NCBI RefSeq assembly: GCF_002020135.1
Contig: NZ_MPZS01000002.1
Span: 744,001-808,000, forward strand
Origin: Thioclava marina
Lineage (GTDB): Bacteria; Pseudomonadota; Alphaproteobacteria; Rhodobacterales; Rhodobacteraceae
Length of the DNA stretch: 64,000 nt
Reading direction: 5' to 3'
Shown here: positions 8,132-17,710 of the stretch, piece by piece
How the letters are laid out: each line of letters begins with the position of its first letter
How positions within the stretch are numbered: position 1 is the first letter of the stretch
Program-made: the position numbers and the translations under genes
Notes under the pieces: generated by a model
What the model saw: only the letters and a program-made list of their open reading frames with translations
The model's database searches: none
What the model was told of the DNA's origin: nothing

Positions 8132-8466
8132 TGGCCGTCCTCCTCGGTCTCGAGGTCGATCCGGTCATTGCCCGCCTCAATGAAGGCGCCCAGCGCGAGC
8201 ATCACCACCACGGCGGTCATCCCGAAGGAGATCACGATCGCGGTCAGCACCAGCGCCTGCGGGATCGGGTCGGTATAGGAAGTCACGCCGTCGCGCAGGA
8301 TCGGCGGCTGGTTGATCACCAGACGGCCCGTGGCGAACAGGAAGACGTTGACCGCGTAGGACAAGAGCGACATGCCCACGACCACGGGGAAGCTGCGCAA
8401 ACGCAGGATCATGTAGATACCGGCGGCGGTCAGCACGCCGATGGCGGAAGCGACAAGCAGTTCCAT
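8128..8466 (-). CDS. mnhC: Mrp/Pha cation-proton antiporter subunit C
   Basis: A 112-residue, three-helix protein homologous to NuoK. Conserved pieces are GIYMILRLRSFPVVVGMSLL near the N-terminus, the loop NQPPIL with the following DPIPQALVLTAIVI segment, and the closing acidic tail. Its start base is shared with the last base of the A/B gene and its stop overlaps mnhD, so the cluster is translated as a chain. The role is structural and part of the cation/proton pathway. Confidence 0.94.
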   Translation of the reverse strand: MELLVASAIGVLTAAGIYMILRLRSFPVVVGMSLLSYAVNVFLFATGRLVINQPPILRDGVTSYTDPIPQALVLTAIVISFGMTAVVVMLALGAFIEAGNDRIDLETEEDGQ

Positions 8467-11462
8467 CAGTGATCGCCTCCGTGGTCTTTCTTGTTCTCGT
8501 GGATGGTGTCACGTTCGGCCTGGGTCGCCTCTTGTGCGGCGCGGGCGGTCTTCCACCAGCGGCGGGGCACCTTGGCCTCGGGCGGGTATGGCCCGGCCGC
8601 GAGTGGCGCAAGCACCCGTGCCTCGGGTTTCTCGGCCACGATATGCGCGCCGTCCTCGCCCCCCTGCTCGCCCATAGCCGCGCGCCGCGCGAGGCGGCTC
8701 AGACCGCCCAGCGCCAGCATGACCGAGCCGACGACGCCAAGGAACACGCCGAGGTCGAAGCCCGCGGCGGTTGCCAGTTCGAACTTCTCGAGGCCCGGCA
8801 GTTTCACATAGCCGAAATCGGAGGTGAGGAAGGGCATGTCGTTGAAGAACGCCCCCGCCCCGGTCACGCCTGCAACCAGCACGCCCGCCGCGATCAGCAC
8901 GTGGTAATAGACCTTCTGGCGCGCCTGGGTCCAGGCGAAGCCCGAGGCCATGTATTGCGTCACCAGTGCGATCGCCACGACCAGACCGGCGATGAAACCG
9001 CCGCCCGGCTGGTTATGCCCGCGCAGGAAGATATAGAGCCCGACCACCAGTGCGATCGGCATCATCACGCGGGTCACGATCAGCAGCATCAGCGGGTGCT
9101 TGTCGCCACCGCGCGCCACATCGGGCCGCCAGGCGATTAGCTTGCGCGAGGACGCGCCTTGCAGCAGCGCCTCGGTCAGCGCGAAGATCACGAGGGCCGC
9201 GATGCCAAGCACCGTGACCTCGCCGTAAGTATCGTAGCCACGGAAGTCGACGAGGATCACGTTCACCACGTTGTCGCCGCCCGCGAGGTTATAGCTGTTG
9301 TCGAGCATGTAGCCCGACATCGTCGGGAAGGCGAAATCGCGCGTCATCAGCGCATAGATCAGCCCGGTCACCGCCACGCCCGCGACAATGGCGAGCCCCG
9401 CGTCGAAGCCGAGCTTCATCCGGCTCGATTCCGTCTTCGTGACCTTGGGCAGGAAGTTGAGCGCCAAGAGCATCAGGACAGCCGTGACCACCTCGACCGA
9501 GATCTGCGTCAGCGCGAGGTCCGGCGCCGAAAGGAAGATGAAAGAGATCGAGACGATGAGCCCGACGATCCCGATCATCACCAATGCGAGGATGCGGTTG
9601 TGATGGAAGGCCACGATCGACAGGGTCGCCGTCAGCAGCAGGATCCAGGCCGCGATCGCTGCGCCATTGACCGGGGTGAGGTCGCGCGTCGGCGCCCCGA
9701 TCGTGCCGGTCGAGAAGGCGTAAAGCCCCGCCGCGACCGAGGCCACGGTGAACAGCATCAGGTAGCGCGCCATCGAGCCGGTATGCAGACCCTGCGTGAT
9801 GAAGACCGCCAGAGCGTGCGCCTTGTCGATGATCCAGTCGAAGATCGCCTTCGCCTCAGGGCGCGGGGTCCTGTCCCAGATCTTTTGCAGCGGAGCATGG
9901 GCGCCGAGGAAGATGATACCGCCGATCACCGCAATGGCCGACATGATCAGCGCCGGGGTCACGCCGTGCCAGATCTTGAGCGTGTGCATGTGATAGCCGC
10001 CGCCCACGACCGCATTGGTCGCCATCTGGACGTAGGGCCCGGCAACCGCCATCGGGAACAGACCGATCGCGACCACGAGGACCACAAGGAAACCGGGGCT
10101 CAACCACATGCCGAAATTCGGGTCATGCGGTTTCTTCGGCAGATCCTCCGAGACCGGGCCGAAGAAAGCGTGGGTGATGAAGCGGAAGGCGTAGGTGGCC
10201 GAGAACAGCGCCGCGACCGTCGCCATCGCCGGGATCAGCCAGTCGTTCTTGAGCCAGCTCGTATGGGCACCCGCCTCCAGCATCATTTCTTTCGAGAGGA
10301 ACCCGTTGAAGAGCGGGATCCCCGCCATCGACAGCGCCGCAATCGTCGCAATGGTGAAGGTGATCGGCATCAGCTTGCGCAGCCCCGAAATCCGGGTGAG
10401 ATCGCGCGTGCCCGCCTCGTGATCGACGATGCCCGCGCTCATGAACAGCGCCGCCTTGAAGGTCGCGTGGTTGATGATGTGGAACACCGCGGCCAGCGCG
10501 CCCGCCTCGGTGCCGAGGCCCAGCATGAAGGTGATCAGCCCCAGATGCGAGACGGTCGAAAACGCGAGCAACGCCTTCATGTCATGCTTGAAGATCGCGA
10601 TCAGCGCCGCGATGAACATCGTGAACAGCCCGACCGAAGCCACGATATAGAACCATTCCGGCGTGCCCGAGAGCACTGGCCACATCCGCGCCATCAGGAA
10701 GAGCCCCGCCTTCACCATCGTCGCCGAGTGCAGGTAAGCCGAGACGGGCGTGGGTGCCGCCATCGCGTGCGGCAGCCAGAAATGGAACGGGAATTGCGCG
10801 GATTTCGTGAATGCGCCCCCGAGGATCAGCAGCAGCGCCGGGATGTAGTAGGGGCTCGCCTGGATCGCGTCCTTGTGCTTGAGGATCTCCGAGATATCGT
10901 AGCTGCCCGCGATATGGCCGAGTATCAGCATCCCCGCGATCATCGACAGCCCTCCCATGCCGGTCACGGTCAGCGCCATACGCGCGCCCTGGCGGCCCTC
11001 GGGCAGGTGTTTCCAATAGCCGATGAGCAGGAAGGACGAGAGCGAAGTCAGCTCCCAGAAGATCAGCAAAAGCAGGATGTTGTCGGACAGAACAATGCCC
11101 ACCATCGCGCCCTGGAACAGCAGCAGATAGGTGTAGAACTGCCCCACCGGGTCGCGGTTCGACAGGTAGTAGCGCGCATAAAGGATGATCAGCAGGCCGA
11201 TCCCGAGGATCAGCGTCGCGAACAGCATCCCCAGACCGTCGATCCAGAAATTCACGTTCAGGCCCAGCCAGGGCAGCCAGTCGATCTTCGTCTCGACCAC
11301 GCCACCGGCCAGCACCGTCGGCAGGTTCAGCAAGAGCCCCAGCAGCGCGAGCCCGGTAAAGAGCGCGGCGACCGCGGCGGCATTATTGCGTCCGGTGCGG
11401 ATCAGGATCGACGGCAGGGCAGCGCCAAGGAAGGGCAAGGCGGCGATCAGGGCAGGCGACAT
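8466..11462 (-). CDS. mnhA: Mrp/Pha antiporter subunits A and B fused
   Basis: A 998-residue membrane protein, first gene of the antiporter operon. Residues 1-500 are a NuoL-like antiporter domain with KSAQFPFHFWLPHAMAAPTP and HIINHATFKAALFM, both diagnostic. After MnhA-specific C-terminal helices comes an MnhB domain of about 150 residues (VTRVMMPIALVVGLYIFLRG, then HNQPGGGFIAGLV), so A and B are one chain, as in the Pha systems of alphaproteobacteria. A hydrophilic tail of about 80 residues ends in KKDHGGDH. A good ribosome site (GGAGAG) precedes the ATG. The complex gives alkali and salt tolerance in characterised bacteria. Confidence 0.94.
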   Translation of the reverse strand: MSPALIAALPFLGAALPSILIRTGRNNAAAVAALFTGLALLGLLLNLPTVLAGGVVETKIDWLPWLGLNVNFWIDGLGMLFATLILGIGLLIILYARYYLSNRDPVGQFYTYLLLFQGAMVGIVLSDNILLLLIFWELTSLSSFLLIGYWKHLPEGRQGARMALTVTGMGGLSMIAGMLILGHIAGSYDISEILKHKDAIQASPYYIPALLLILGGAFTKSAQFPFHFWLPHAMAAPTPVSAYLHSATMVKAGLFLMARMWPVLSGTPEWFYIVASVGLFTMFIAALIAIFKHDMKALLAFSTVSHLGLITFMLGLGTEAGALAAVFHIINHATFKAALFMSAGIVDHEAGTRDLTRISGLRKLMPITFTIATIAALSMAGIPLFNGFLSKEMMLEAGAHTSWLKNDWLIPAMATVAALFSATYAFRFITHAFFGPVSEDLPKKPHDPNFGMWLSPGFLVVLVVAIGLFPMAVAGPYVQMATNAVVGGGYHMHTLKIWHGVTPALIMSAIAVIGGIIFLGAHAPLQKIWDRTPRPEAKAIFDWIIDKAHALAVFITQGLHTGSMARYLMLFTVASVAAGLYAFSTGTIGAPTRDLTPVNGAAIAAWILLLTATLSIVAFHHNRILALVMIGIVGLIVSISFIFLSAPDLALTQISVEVVTAVLMLLALNFLPKVTKTESSRMKLGFDAGLAIVAGVAVTGLIYALMTRDFAFPTMSGYMLDNSYNLAGGDNVVNVILVDFRGYDTYGEVTVLGIAALVIFALTEALLQGASSRKLIAWRPDVARGGDKHPLMLLIVTRVMMPIALVVGLYIFLRGHNQPGGGFIAGLVVAIALVTQYMASGFAWTQARQKVYYHVLIAAGVLVAGVTGAGAFFNDMPFLTSDFGYVKLPGLEKFELATAAGFDLGVFLGVVGSVMLALGGLSRLARRAAMGEQGGEDGAHIVAEKPEARVLAPLAAGPYPPEAKVPRRWWKTARAAQEATQAERDTIHENKKDHGGDH

Positions 11463-11879
11463 TTTCTCTCCGGTCCGTTCTTTGGCGGGCCTTGGGGCGA
11501 AAGATGCGCGCGCATTGCTCCCCCCCGCGCAAGCTACCCTCTACCTGCGCATGAGGGTCTCGCCTGTCAAGCGCCGCCGGGCGGAATCAGGGCCAGAATC
11601 GAGCCGGTTTCGACCGTTAGCGCCCATAATACCCGGTCACCCGCCCCCCGACGGCTTTTCGCAGTTGCAGCGAGCTGTGATCGGAAAAGCGCACCATCGG
11701 CGGGAAACCGCGCTTTTCGACGCATGGATGGGCAGGGTTATGCAAATTTCGCATAGCTTGGCCCGTCCGGCAGGCCCGAGACCGCAAGAGCTCTTGCAAG
11801 TTTCGCAACCCTGTGGCTATGCAAATCCCGATCCGTGCCTATCTATGGGCACGAAGCGACTGTTATCGCAGGGAAACCA
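11463..11879. promoter_or_regulatory. Divergent control region with TTGC-type palindromes
   Basis: A gene-free stretch of 417 bases between the divergent antiporter and glucan operons. It holds ATGCAAATTTCGCAT (11740-11754) and TTGCAAGTTTCGCAA (11794-11808), two imperfect palindromes sharing TGCAANTTTCGCA with centres 54 bases apart. The second overlaps a perfect 14-base palindrome GCAAGAGCTCTTGC (11784-11797), and a further half site ATGCAAAT is at 11819-11826. They look like paired operators close to the opgG start. I see no convincing -35/-10 pair, and the rest of the gap shows nothing else I can name. Confidence 0.5.
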
Positions 11880-13529
11880 ATGCCTCATTCCCGCACCTTG
11901 CCAGTGTCCCGTCTTTCTCGCCGACAGCTTCTGCGCGTTGGCTCCGCAATGGGCTGCCTTGCCGCGGCCGGTCTCGTACCGAGCCCGCTTATGGCGCAGG
12001 ATGCTCAACCTGCGGGCGATGCCACCCCCGCCCCGGCACCTTCTGCCGCACCGCAGCAAACGCCCTTCTCCTTCGACGCGCTTGCCGCCGAGATGCAGCA
12101 GGCCGCGAAAAGCGACCCGGTTGCGCCTGCGACCAGCTCGGCGGAGTTCCTGAGCAAGCTGAACTATGACAGCTACCGCCTGATCCGTTTCGACCCCGCG
12201 AAATCGCGTTTCGCCGATATCGAGGATACGCGGTTCGAGCTTCAGGCCTTCCATCTGGGCTGGCTTTTCAAGCAGCCGGTGCAGCTCTTCACCGTCGAGG
12301 CCGACCAGTCGCGCCCGATGGAATTCAACACCGACGATTTCATCTACGAGCGCGAGGCGCGCGAGATCGTTCCCGAACACGTGGCCCTTCCGGGTGTCGC
12401 GGGCTTCCGCCTGCACAGCCCGATCAACCGTCCCGACATCATGGACGAGCTGATCGCCTTCCAGGGCGCTTCCTATTTCCGTGCGCTCGGGCGTCGCTCG
12501 GCCTATGGGCTTTCCGCACGCGGGCTGGCGGTGAATACCGGCCTGTCGGTCGCCGAAGAGTTCCCGCGCTTCACGCGGTTCTGGATCGAGACCCCGCAAC
12601 CGGGCTCGGACACGATCACCGTCTTTGCCGCGATGAACTCGCAATCGCTGACCGGCGCCTATCGCTTCGTCATCACCCCCGGCGAGGCCACGGTGATGGA
12701 TGTGACCGCGCGCCTCTTCATTCGCGCCGATATTCAGCAACTCGGCGTCGCGCCGCTGACCTCGATGTTCCTTTACGGGCCGCGCAACCGCTCGGATTTC
12801 GACGATTACCGCCCGAAGGTACATGACAGCGACGGGTTGGCGATCGAGCAGGCCGACGGCGACAGGATCTGGCGCCCGCTTCAGAACCCCGGTGCGCTTG
12901 CCTCGTCCTATTTCTCCGAGACCGCTCCGAAAAGCTTCGGGCTCTATCAGCGCGATCGCGACTTCGACCATTATCAGGATGCCTCGGCCCATTACGAACG
13001 CCGCCCCTCGGTGCGCGTCACGCCTCTGGGCGACTGGGGCAAGGGGATGGTCCGCCTCGTCGAGATCCCGTCGAAACTCGAAGTGAACGACAATATCGTT
13101 GCCTTCTGGGTGCCCGAAGCGCCCGCGAAAGCAGGCGATGCGCTGGAATTCGCCTATCGTCTCGAATGGGGCGATCTGCCCCCCGATCCGGCCGACACCC
13201 GCGCCCATGTCGAAGAGACGCGGGCGGGAGAAGGCGGCGTCTCGGGCGTCGAGAACACCAAGGGCACCCGGAAATTCGTCATTGATTTCAAGGGTGGAGA
13301 GATTTCGCGCCTGCCGGGATCGGCGGCGGACAAGATCAAAGCGGTCACCCATGCGAACAAGGGAAAGATCGTTACCGAGACGCTGTCGAAGGTCGAGCAG
13401 GACGGCGTGTGGCGGCTTGTGCTGGATGTTTCTGCCGATAGCGATGCTCCGGTGGAACTTTCCGCGCACCTTTCGGGTTTTGGACGGAACCTGTCCGAAA
13501 CCTGGCTATACCAGTGGAATAAATCATGA
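11880..13529 (+). CDS. opgG: Periplasmic glucan biosynthesis protein OpgG/MdoG
   Basis: A 549-residue periplasmic protein of the MdoG family, needed for backbone structure of osmoregulated periplasmic glucans. The N-terminus has a twin-arginine signal: RLSRRQLLRVG at residues 11-21, a hydrophobic core and a cleavage site near MAQ-DA (40). I chose the ATG at 11880, since the upstream ATG at 11835 would put 15 extra residues before the signal. The body contains family segments such as LGWLFKQPVQLFTV and YRLEWGD. Enterobacterial OpgG is Sec-exported whereas its paralogue OpgD uses Tat, so the export route here is OpgD-like. First gene of opgGIHC. Confidence 0.92.
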   Translation: MPHSRTLPVSRLSRRQLLRVGSAMGCLAAAGLVPSPLMAQDAQPAGDATPAPAPSAAPQQTPFSFDALAAEMQQAAKSDPVAPATSSAEFLSKLNYDSYRLIRFDPAKSRFADIEDTRFELQAFHLGWLFKQPVQLFTVEADQSRPMEFNTDDFIYEREAREIVPEHVALPGVAGFRLHSPINRPDIMDELIAFQGASYFRALGRRSAYGLSARGLAVNTGLSVAEEFPRFTRFWIETPQPGSDTITVFAAMNSQSLTGAYRFVITPGEATVMDVTARLFIRADIQQLGVAPLTSMFLYGPRNRSDFDDYRPKVHDSDGLAIEQADGDRIWRPLQNPGALASSYFSETAPKSFGLYQRDRDFDHYQDASAHYERRPSVRVTPLGDWGKGMVRLVEIPSKLEVNDNIVAFWVPEAPAKAGDALEFAYRLEWGDLPPDPADTRAHVEETRAGEGGVSGVENTKGTRKFVIDFKGGEISRLPGSAADKIKAVTHANKGKIVTETLSKVEQDGVWRLVLDVSADSDAPVELSAHLSGFGRNLSETWLYQWNKS

Positions 13530-13738
13530 TGTCCCATCTCGACCTGCCCGCCGTCCCCGCGATGACCGAGCAAGCCCGTCCCGTGCGCGTCGTCTCCCCC
13601 GAGGCGCTGATCGCGGGCCCTTGCGCGCTGCCCGCCGCCCCGATGGCGATGCCGCCGCAACAGATCGAGCCTGATTTGAGCCTGAGCACCCGCCTCGCGC
13701 GGCTGTTCACGCGCCGCCCTGTTGGGGAAGGCACCTGA
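13526..13738 (+). CDS. opgI: Small protein OpgI of the glucan operon
   Basis: A 70-residue hydrophilic protein with no membrane helix, Pro/Ala-rich in the middle and ending LARLFTRRPVGEGT. Its ATG overlaps the opgG stop. A small gene named opgI occupies the same place between opgG and opgH in Rhodobacter sphaeroides, and that positional match is the basis of the name; no domain is recognisable and its job in glucan synthesis is unknown. A small cytoplasmic partner for the glucosyltransferase is possible but unproven. Confidence 0.75.
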   Translation: MMSHLDLPAVPAMTEQARPVRVVSPEALIAGPCALPAAPMAMPPQQIEPDLSLSTRLARLFTRRPVGEGT

Positions 13739-13739
13739 C

Positions 13740-15551
13740 ATGACCGCGCTGTCGCGTCCTCGCGGCGCCACCTTGATCGCCCTGCGCAGTATCGCGCTGG
13801 GGCTTTCGGCGCTGGCCGGTATCGGGGCCTTCGTGCTGTTCTTGCAATTCGGTCAGGCCGACGGGTTGCAGACGCTCGATATCGTGCGCGCGGTGCTGAT
13901 CCTGATTTCGACGCTCTGGCTTGCATGGGGCGCGGTGCAGGCGCTGATCGGTTTGAGCTCGCGCGCCGAGGCGCCCGCCTATGATCCGGCGGCCCCGATC
14001 CGCGGACGCACCGTCGTTCTGGTCCCCGTCTATAACGAAGACCCGGTTGCGACCTTTTCGCGTGTGGCCGCGATGGATGCCTCGCTGGCCACGGCCCAGG
14101 ACCCTGCCGAGGTCCACTTCGCGATCCTGTCGGACACCCGCAAGGAAGAGATCGCCGCCCGTGAAGCGCGCGTCTTCGCCCATCTCGTTGACGAGCGCGA
14201 CGGGCTCGGACGGTTCTTCTACCGCCGCCGGATCAACAATATCGGCAAGAAGGCGGGCAATATCGAGGATTTCATCACCCGTTCGGGCGCGGCGTATGAC
14301 TACGCGCTGATCCTCGACGCCGACAGCCTGATGGAAGGCGAGACGATCCTGCAGATGATCCGCCGGATCGAGGCTGAGCCGCGTCTGGGCCTTCTCCAGA
14401 CGCTGCCCAAGGTGATCCGGGGCCGCTCGCGCTTCGCCCGCGCGATGCAGTTTTCGGCCAGTTTCTTCTCCCCTGTCTTCGCGCGTGGTCTCGCGATGCT
14501 GCAAGGCAAGACCGGTCCCTTCTGGGGTCATAACGCCATCGTGCGCACCCGTGCCTTCGCCGAAAGCTGCGGCCTGCCCGCACTGAAGGGCAAACCGCCC
14601 TTCGGCGGCCATGTGATGAGCCACGATTATGTCGAGGCGGCCCTTCTGGCGCGCAGCGGCTGGCTGGTACGGCTCGATGACGATCTGGAAGGCTCCTACG
14701 AGGAAGGCCCCGAGAATATCGTCGATCATGCCAAGCGTGACCGCCGCTGGTGTCAGGGCAACCTGCAACATTCGCGCATCATCGGCGCACCGGGCCTGCG
14801 CGGCTGGTCTCGCTTTGTCTTTGCGCAAGGGATCATGGCCTATATCGCGCCGCTATTCTGGCTCGGGTTTCTCGTGGCCTCGATTGCGGCGCCCCTGTTC
14901 GTTCCGCCGCCGGATTACTTCCCCGAACCTTACTGGCCTTTCCCCTATTTCCCGCCCTCCGAGGCCTCCAAGGCAATCGGCCTCGCCATCGGCATCTTCG
15001 GGCTTCTGCTGGTGCCGAAGCTCCTGATCGCGGCGCGCGCGGCGCTTGTGGGGACTGCAAGCGGTTTCGGAGGCGCCGCGATGGGATTTGCCTCGACTCT
15101 GGCCGAGCTTCTGTTTTCCTCGCTCACCGCGCCGGTGCTGCTGGCCTTCGCGACGCGCTCTGTGTTTCAGGTGCTTATGGGGCGTGACGGCGGGTGGCCG
15201 ACGAACAATCGCGGCGACGGTCGGATGAGCCTTTCCGAGGGGTTCGCCGCCTCGTGGTGGATCGTCGCAATCGGCCTTGGCGGGCTGGTCCTGACCGATC
15301 TGCTCGCGCCGGGGCTGCTGCTGTGGCTGCTGCCGGTCGGGCTGCCGATGATCGCGGCTCCCTGGTTGATTTCCTGGTCTTCGCAGCCCTCGCGCTCGCG
15401 GTTGATGCTGGTGCCGAGCGAGGTGTCGACCCCGCGCGTCGTTCGCCTGCACGATGCGATTTTCACCCGCTGGGAAAATGCTTTCCCGGCCCCCGATCCC
15501 GCACAGCCCGCTCCGGTGAGCGCGGCCCCTCGGAGCCCCGCCCATGCATGA
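13740..15551 (+). CDS. opgH: Glucan glucosyltransferase OpgH/MdoH
   Basis: A 603-residue inner-membrane family 2 glycosyltransferase that polymerises glucose from UDP-glucose for periplasmic glucans. Two N-terminal helices lead into the catalytic domain with VVLVPVYNEDP (nucleotide-binding), LILDADSLM (metal-binding DxD-like) and KRDRRWCQGN (acceptor-site RW motif), followed by a block of about six helices. I chose the ATG at 13740 with GGGGAAGG upstream; an in-frame TTG at 13722 overlaps opgI. The last residues overlap opgC by eight bases, supporting one operon. Confidence 0.94.
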   Translation: MTALSRPRGATLIALRSIALGLSALAGIGAFVLFLQFGQADGLQTLDIVRAVLILISTLWLAWGAVQALIGLSSRAEAPAYDPAAPIRGRTVVLVPVYNEDPVATFSRVAAMDASLATAQDPAEVHFAILSDTRKEEIAAREARVFAHLVDERDGLGRFFYRRRINNIGKKAGNIEDFITRSGAAYDYALILDADSLMEGETILQMIRRIEAEPRLGLLQTLPKVIRGRSRFARAMQFSASFFSPVFARGLAMLQGKTGPFWGHNAIVRTRAFAESCGLPALKGKPPFGGHVMSHDYVEAALLARSGWLVRLDDDLEGSYEEGPENIVDHAKRDRRWCQGNLQHSRIIGAPGLRGWSRFVFAQGIMAYIAPLFWLGFLVASIAAPLFVPPPDYFPEPYWPFPYFPPSEASKAIGLAIGIFGLLLVPKLLIAARAALVGTASGFGGAAMGFASTLAELLFSSLTAPVLLAFATRSVFQVLMGRDGGWPTNNRGDGRMSLSEGFAASWWIVAIGLGGLVLTDLLAPGLLLWLLPVGLPMIAAPWLISWSSQPSRSRLMLVPSEVSTPRVVRLHDAIFTRWENAFPAPDPAQPAPVSAAPRSPAHA

Positions 15552-16803
15552 GCGTTCCTCCCCCTTGCCGGTAAAGGCCGGGCGCGACCTGCGGATCGAC
15601 CTGTTCCGCGGCCTCGCGCTGATCATGATCTTCATCGATCATATCCCCGGCAATCTCTATGAGAACTTCACCTCGCGAAACCTCGGTTTCTCGGATGCGG
15701 CGGAAGGCTTCGTCTTCATGTCGGGCCTTGCGGCGGCGCTGGCTTACGGCCCCGCGCTGGCGAAGGGGTTGAGCTGGGAGGGCACCTCACGGCTCTGGGG
15801 CCGCGCATGGCTTCTCTACCTCGTTCATATCCTCACGGCGGTCTGGGCGATCGCCATCGTCTCGGCAGCCGTGCAGTTCTGGGGCAACGAGGCGATGCTC
15901 GCGAAGAACGCCTTCAAGACCTATGGCACCGATCCGTTCGGCTTCCTTATCGGGATCGCGACCCTCGGGCACCAGCTCGGCTATGTGAACATCCTGCCGA
16001 TGTATATGGCGCTGCTGCTGATGGCGCCCGCGCTGATCCGGATCGGGCAGCGCAGCAAATGGGCGCTCTTGGCGACCTCGGTCGGGCTTTGGGCGCTGAC
16101 GGGGCTGTTCCGGCTGAATCTGCCGAACTACCCGATGCAAGGCGGATGGTTCTTCAACCCGCTCGCCTGGCAGCTGGTGTTCAGTCTCGGCATCCTGACC
16201 GGCCTCGCGATCCGCGAGGGCAAGCGGCTGGTGCCGGTGAAAGGCTGGATCGTGGCGCTCGCGGCAGGTTGGCTGGTGCTGACCTTCGCCTGGGTCCATA
16301 CCGAGTGGATGCTCGAAACCTTTGGTCACGGTACCTGGCAATTGCGCCAATGGGGTGTGCCCTTCTTCATCGCGGGTTTCGACAAGACCTTCGTCTCGCT
16401 GCCCCGGCTGACGCACCTTCTGGCACTCGCCTATATCCTGTCGCTTCCGGGCATCGTGCCGCGCATCGCCGCATCGCAGGCAGTGGCGCCGATCCGGTTG
16501 CTGGGCCGACATTCGCTGCCGATCTTCGCGCTCGGGACGATCCTCGCCATTGCCGCACAGGCGATCAAGCAGATCCACCCCGGCGGGCTTGGGCAGGACA
16601 CGCTGATCATCGGGACGGGGCTGGCGCTGCAATTGGGCTTTGCCTTCGCCCGCGACCGGCTGGGGCCGAAAGCGATCGCAAAGCGCAAACGTCATCGCGA
16701 GACATCGGGGCCACAGCTGGCCTTCGGCCCGCCCGTCGTGCTTGCGGCAGGCAACAGCCCCGTGCCGGTGCCTCCGCGCCCGAGCCGGTCGGCGGCGCGC
16801 TGA
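15544..16803 (+). CDS. opgC: OpgC membrane acyltransferase (glucan succinylation)
   Basis: A 419-residue protein with about ten helices. The N-terminal signature LRIDLFRGLALIMIFIDHIP, with its Arg, Asp and His, and the following FSDAAEGFVFMSGL are characteristic of the OpgC family. The enzyme transfers succinyl groups to glucan chains, giving them charge. It is the last gene of opgGIHC and its stop lies 10 bases from the convergent LysR gene. The last 55 residues are basic and Pro-rich, likely a cytoplasmic tail. Confidence 0.92.
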   Translation: MHERSSPLPVKAGRDLRIDLFRGLALIMIFIDHIPGNLYENFTSRNLGFSDAAEGFVFMSGLAAALAYGPALAKGLSWEGTSRLWGRAWLLYLVHILTAVWAIAIVSAAVQFWGNEAMLAKNAFKTYGTDPFGFLIGIATLGHQLGYVNILPMYMALLLMAPALIRIGQRSKWALLATSVGLWALTGLFRLNLPNYPMQGGWFFNPLAWQLVFSLGILTGLAIREGKRLVPVKGWIVALAAGWLVLTFAWVHTEWMLETFGHGTWQLRQWGVPFFIAGFDKTFVSLPRLTHLLALAYILSLPGIVPRIAASQAVAPIRLLGRHSLPIFALGTILAIAAQAIKQIHPGGLGQDTLIIGTGLALQLGFAFARDRLGPKAIAKRKRHRETSGPQLAFGPPVVLAAGNSPVPVPPRPSRSAAR

Positions 16804-16813
16804 CGCCAGCCGA

Positions 16814-17710
16814 TCAGGCTGCGACCAGCCCCTCGGAGAGCCGCGCCTGTTCCTTGATCGCTTTCACGGCGGCCTGCACTTTCGGCGTGCGGTGCAGATC
16901 GACATGGGTCACCACCCAGAGCTCGGTATCCCAGCTCTCATAAGGTTTCATCACCTCTTCAAGCGTCGGATCCCCCCGCCCCATCGGCACTGTCAGGAAG
17001 CCCAGGCCAAGCCCCGCCTTGATCGCATCGACCTGGCTTTCATGCTCGTTGGCCCGGAAAACCACCTGCTCATCCGGGACGTTCTCGCGCAGCCAACGAT
17101 AGAAGGGCGCGCGACTGTCGCGGTTGTCGATCGAGACGAAGCGATGTTGCGCAAGCTCTTCCTTCGAGCGCGGGATGCCGTAGCGCTCGACATATGCGTG
17201 ACTGGCATAAAGTGCATTCTGCATCCGGCCCAGCGATTGCACCACGTTATCGGGTTCGGTCGGACGATTGCCGGCGCGGATCGCGACATGGGCCTCACCA
17301 TATTCCAGCCGGAACACACGCTGATCGGTCAGGTAGCGCAGCCGGAGCCCGGGATATTCGCCAAGCAGTTTCTCCATTGCGGGCAGCACCAGCACCGAGA
17401 CAGCCGTCAGCGAGGTCACGATCAGCTCCCCCGTCACCTCTTCGCCCGCGCCTGCAATCCGGGCGGCGAGCTGGCTGAACTGGTCTTCGGTCGCCTGCCC
17501 CACCGAGAGCAGTTGCTGCCCCGCCTCGGTCGGCGTGTAGCCGCGCGGATGACGCTGGAACAGCTTCGTTCCAAGCTTCTCCTCCAGCGCGTCGACATGG
17601 CGGATCACAGTCGCATGGTGAACGCCCAGAACCTCCGCAGCCCCCGAAACGGTCCCGATCCGAGCGACCTGAAAGGCCGTGCGAATTTCGTCCCAACTGT
17701 CAAAACTCAT
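16814..17710 (-). CDS. LysR-family transcriptional regulator
   Basis: A 298-residue regulator with an N-terminal winged helix-turn-helix (residues 4-60, with SGAAEVLGVHHATVIRHVDALE) and a periplasmic-binding-like effector domain from about residue 90. I chose the ATG at 17710; a GTG at 17719 is also in frame and neither has a strong ribosome site. It is divergent from an azoreductase gene 102 bases away, the classic LysR arrangement, so it probably activates that gene in response to a quinone, azo or electrophilic compound. That target is inferred from position. Confidence 0.9.
   Translation of the reverse strand: MSFDSWDEIRTAFQVARIGTVSGAAEVLGVHHATVIRHVDALEEKLGTKLFQRHPRGYTPTEAGQQLLSVGQATEDQFSQLAARIAGAGEEVTGELIVTSLTAVSVLVLPAMEKLLGEYPGLRLRYLTDQRVFRLEYGEAHVAIRAGNRPTEPDNVVQSLGRMQNALYASHAYVERYGIPRSKEELAQHRFVSIDNRDSRAPFYRWLRENVPDEQVVFRANEHESQVDAIKAGLGLGFLTVPMGRGDPTLEEVMKPYESWDTELWVVTHVDLHRTPKVQAAVKAIKEQARLSEGLVAA

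Noticed and set aside
9159-11756. Very long open frames on the plus strand opposite the Mrp genes (for example 9159-11756 and 6473-8278)
   Set aside because: They run exactly antisense to well-recognised antiporter subunits, are Arg/His/Gln/Asp-rich with no domain, and are the usual shadow frames of high-GC coding DNA.
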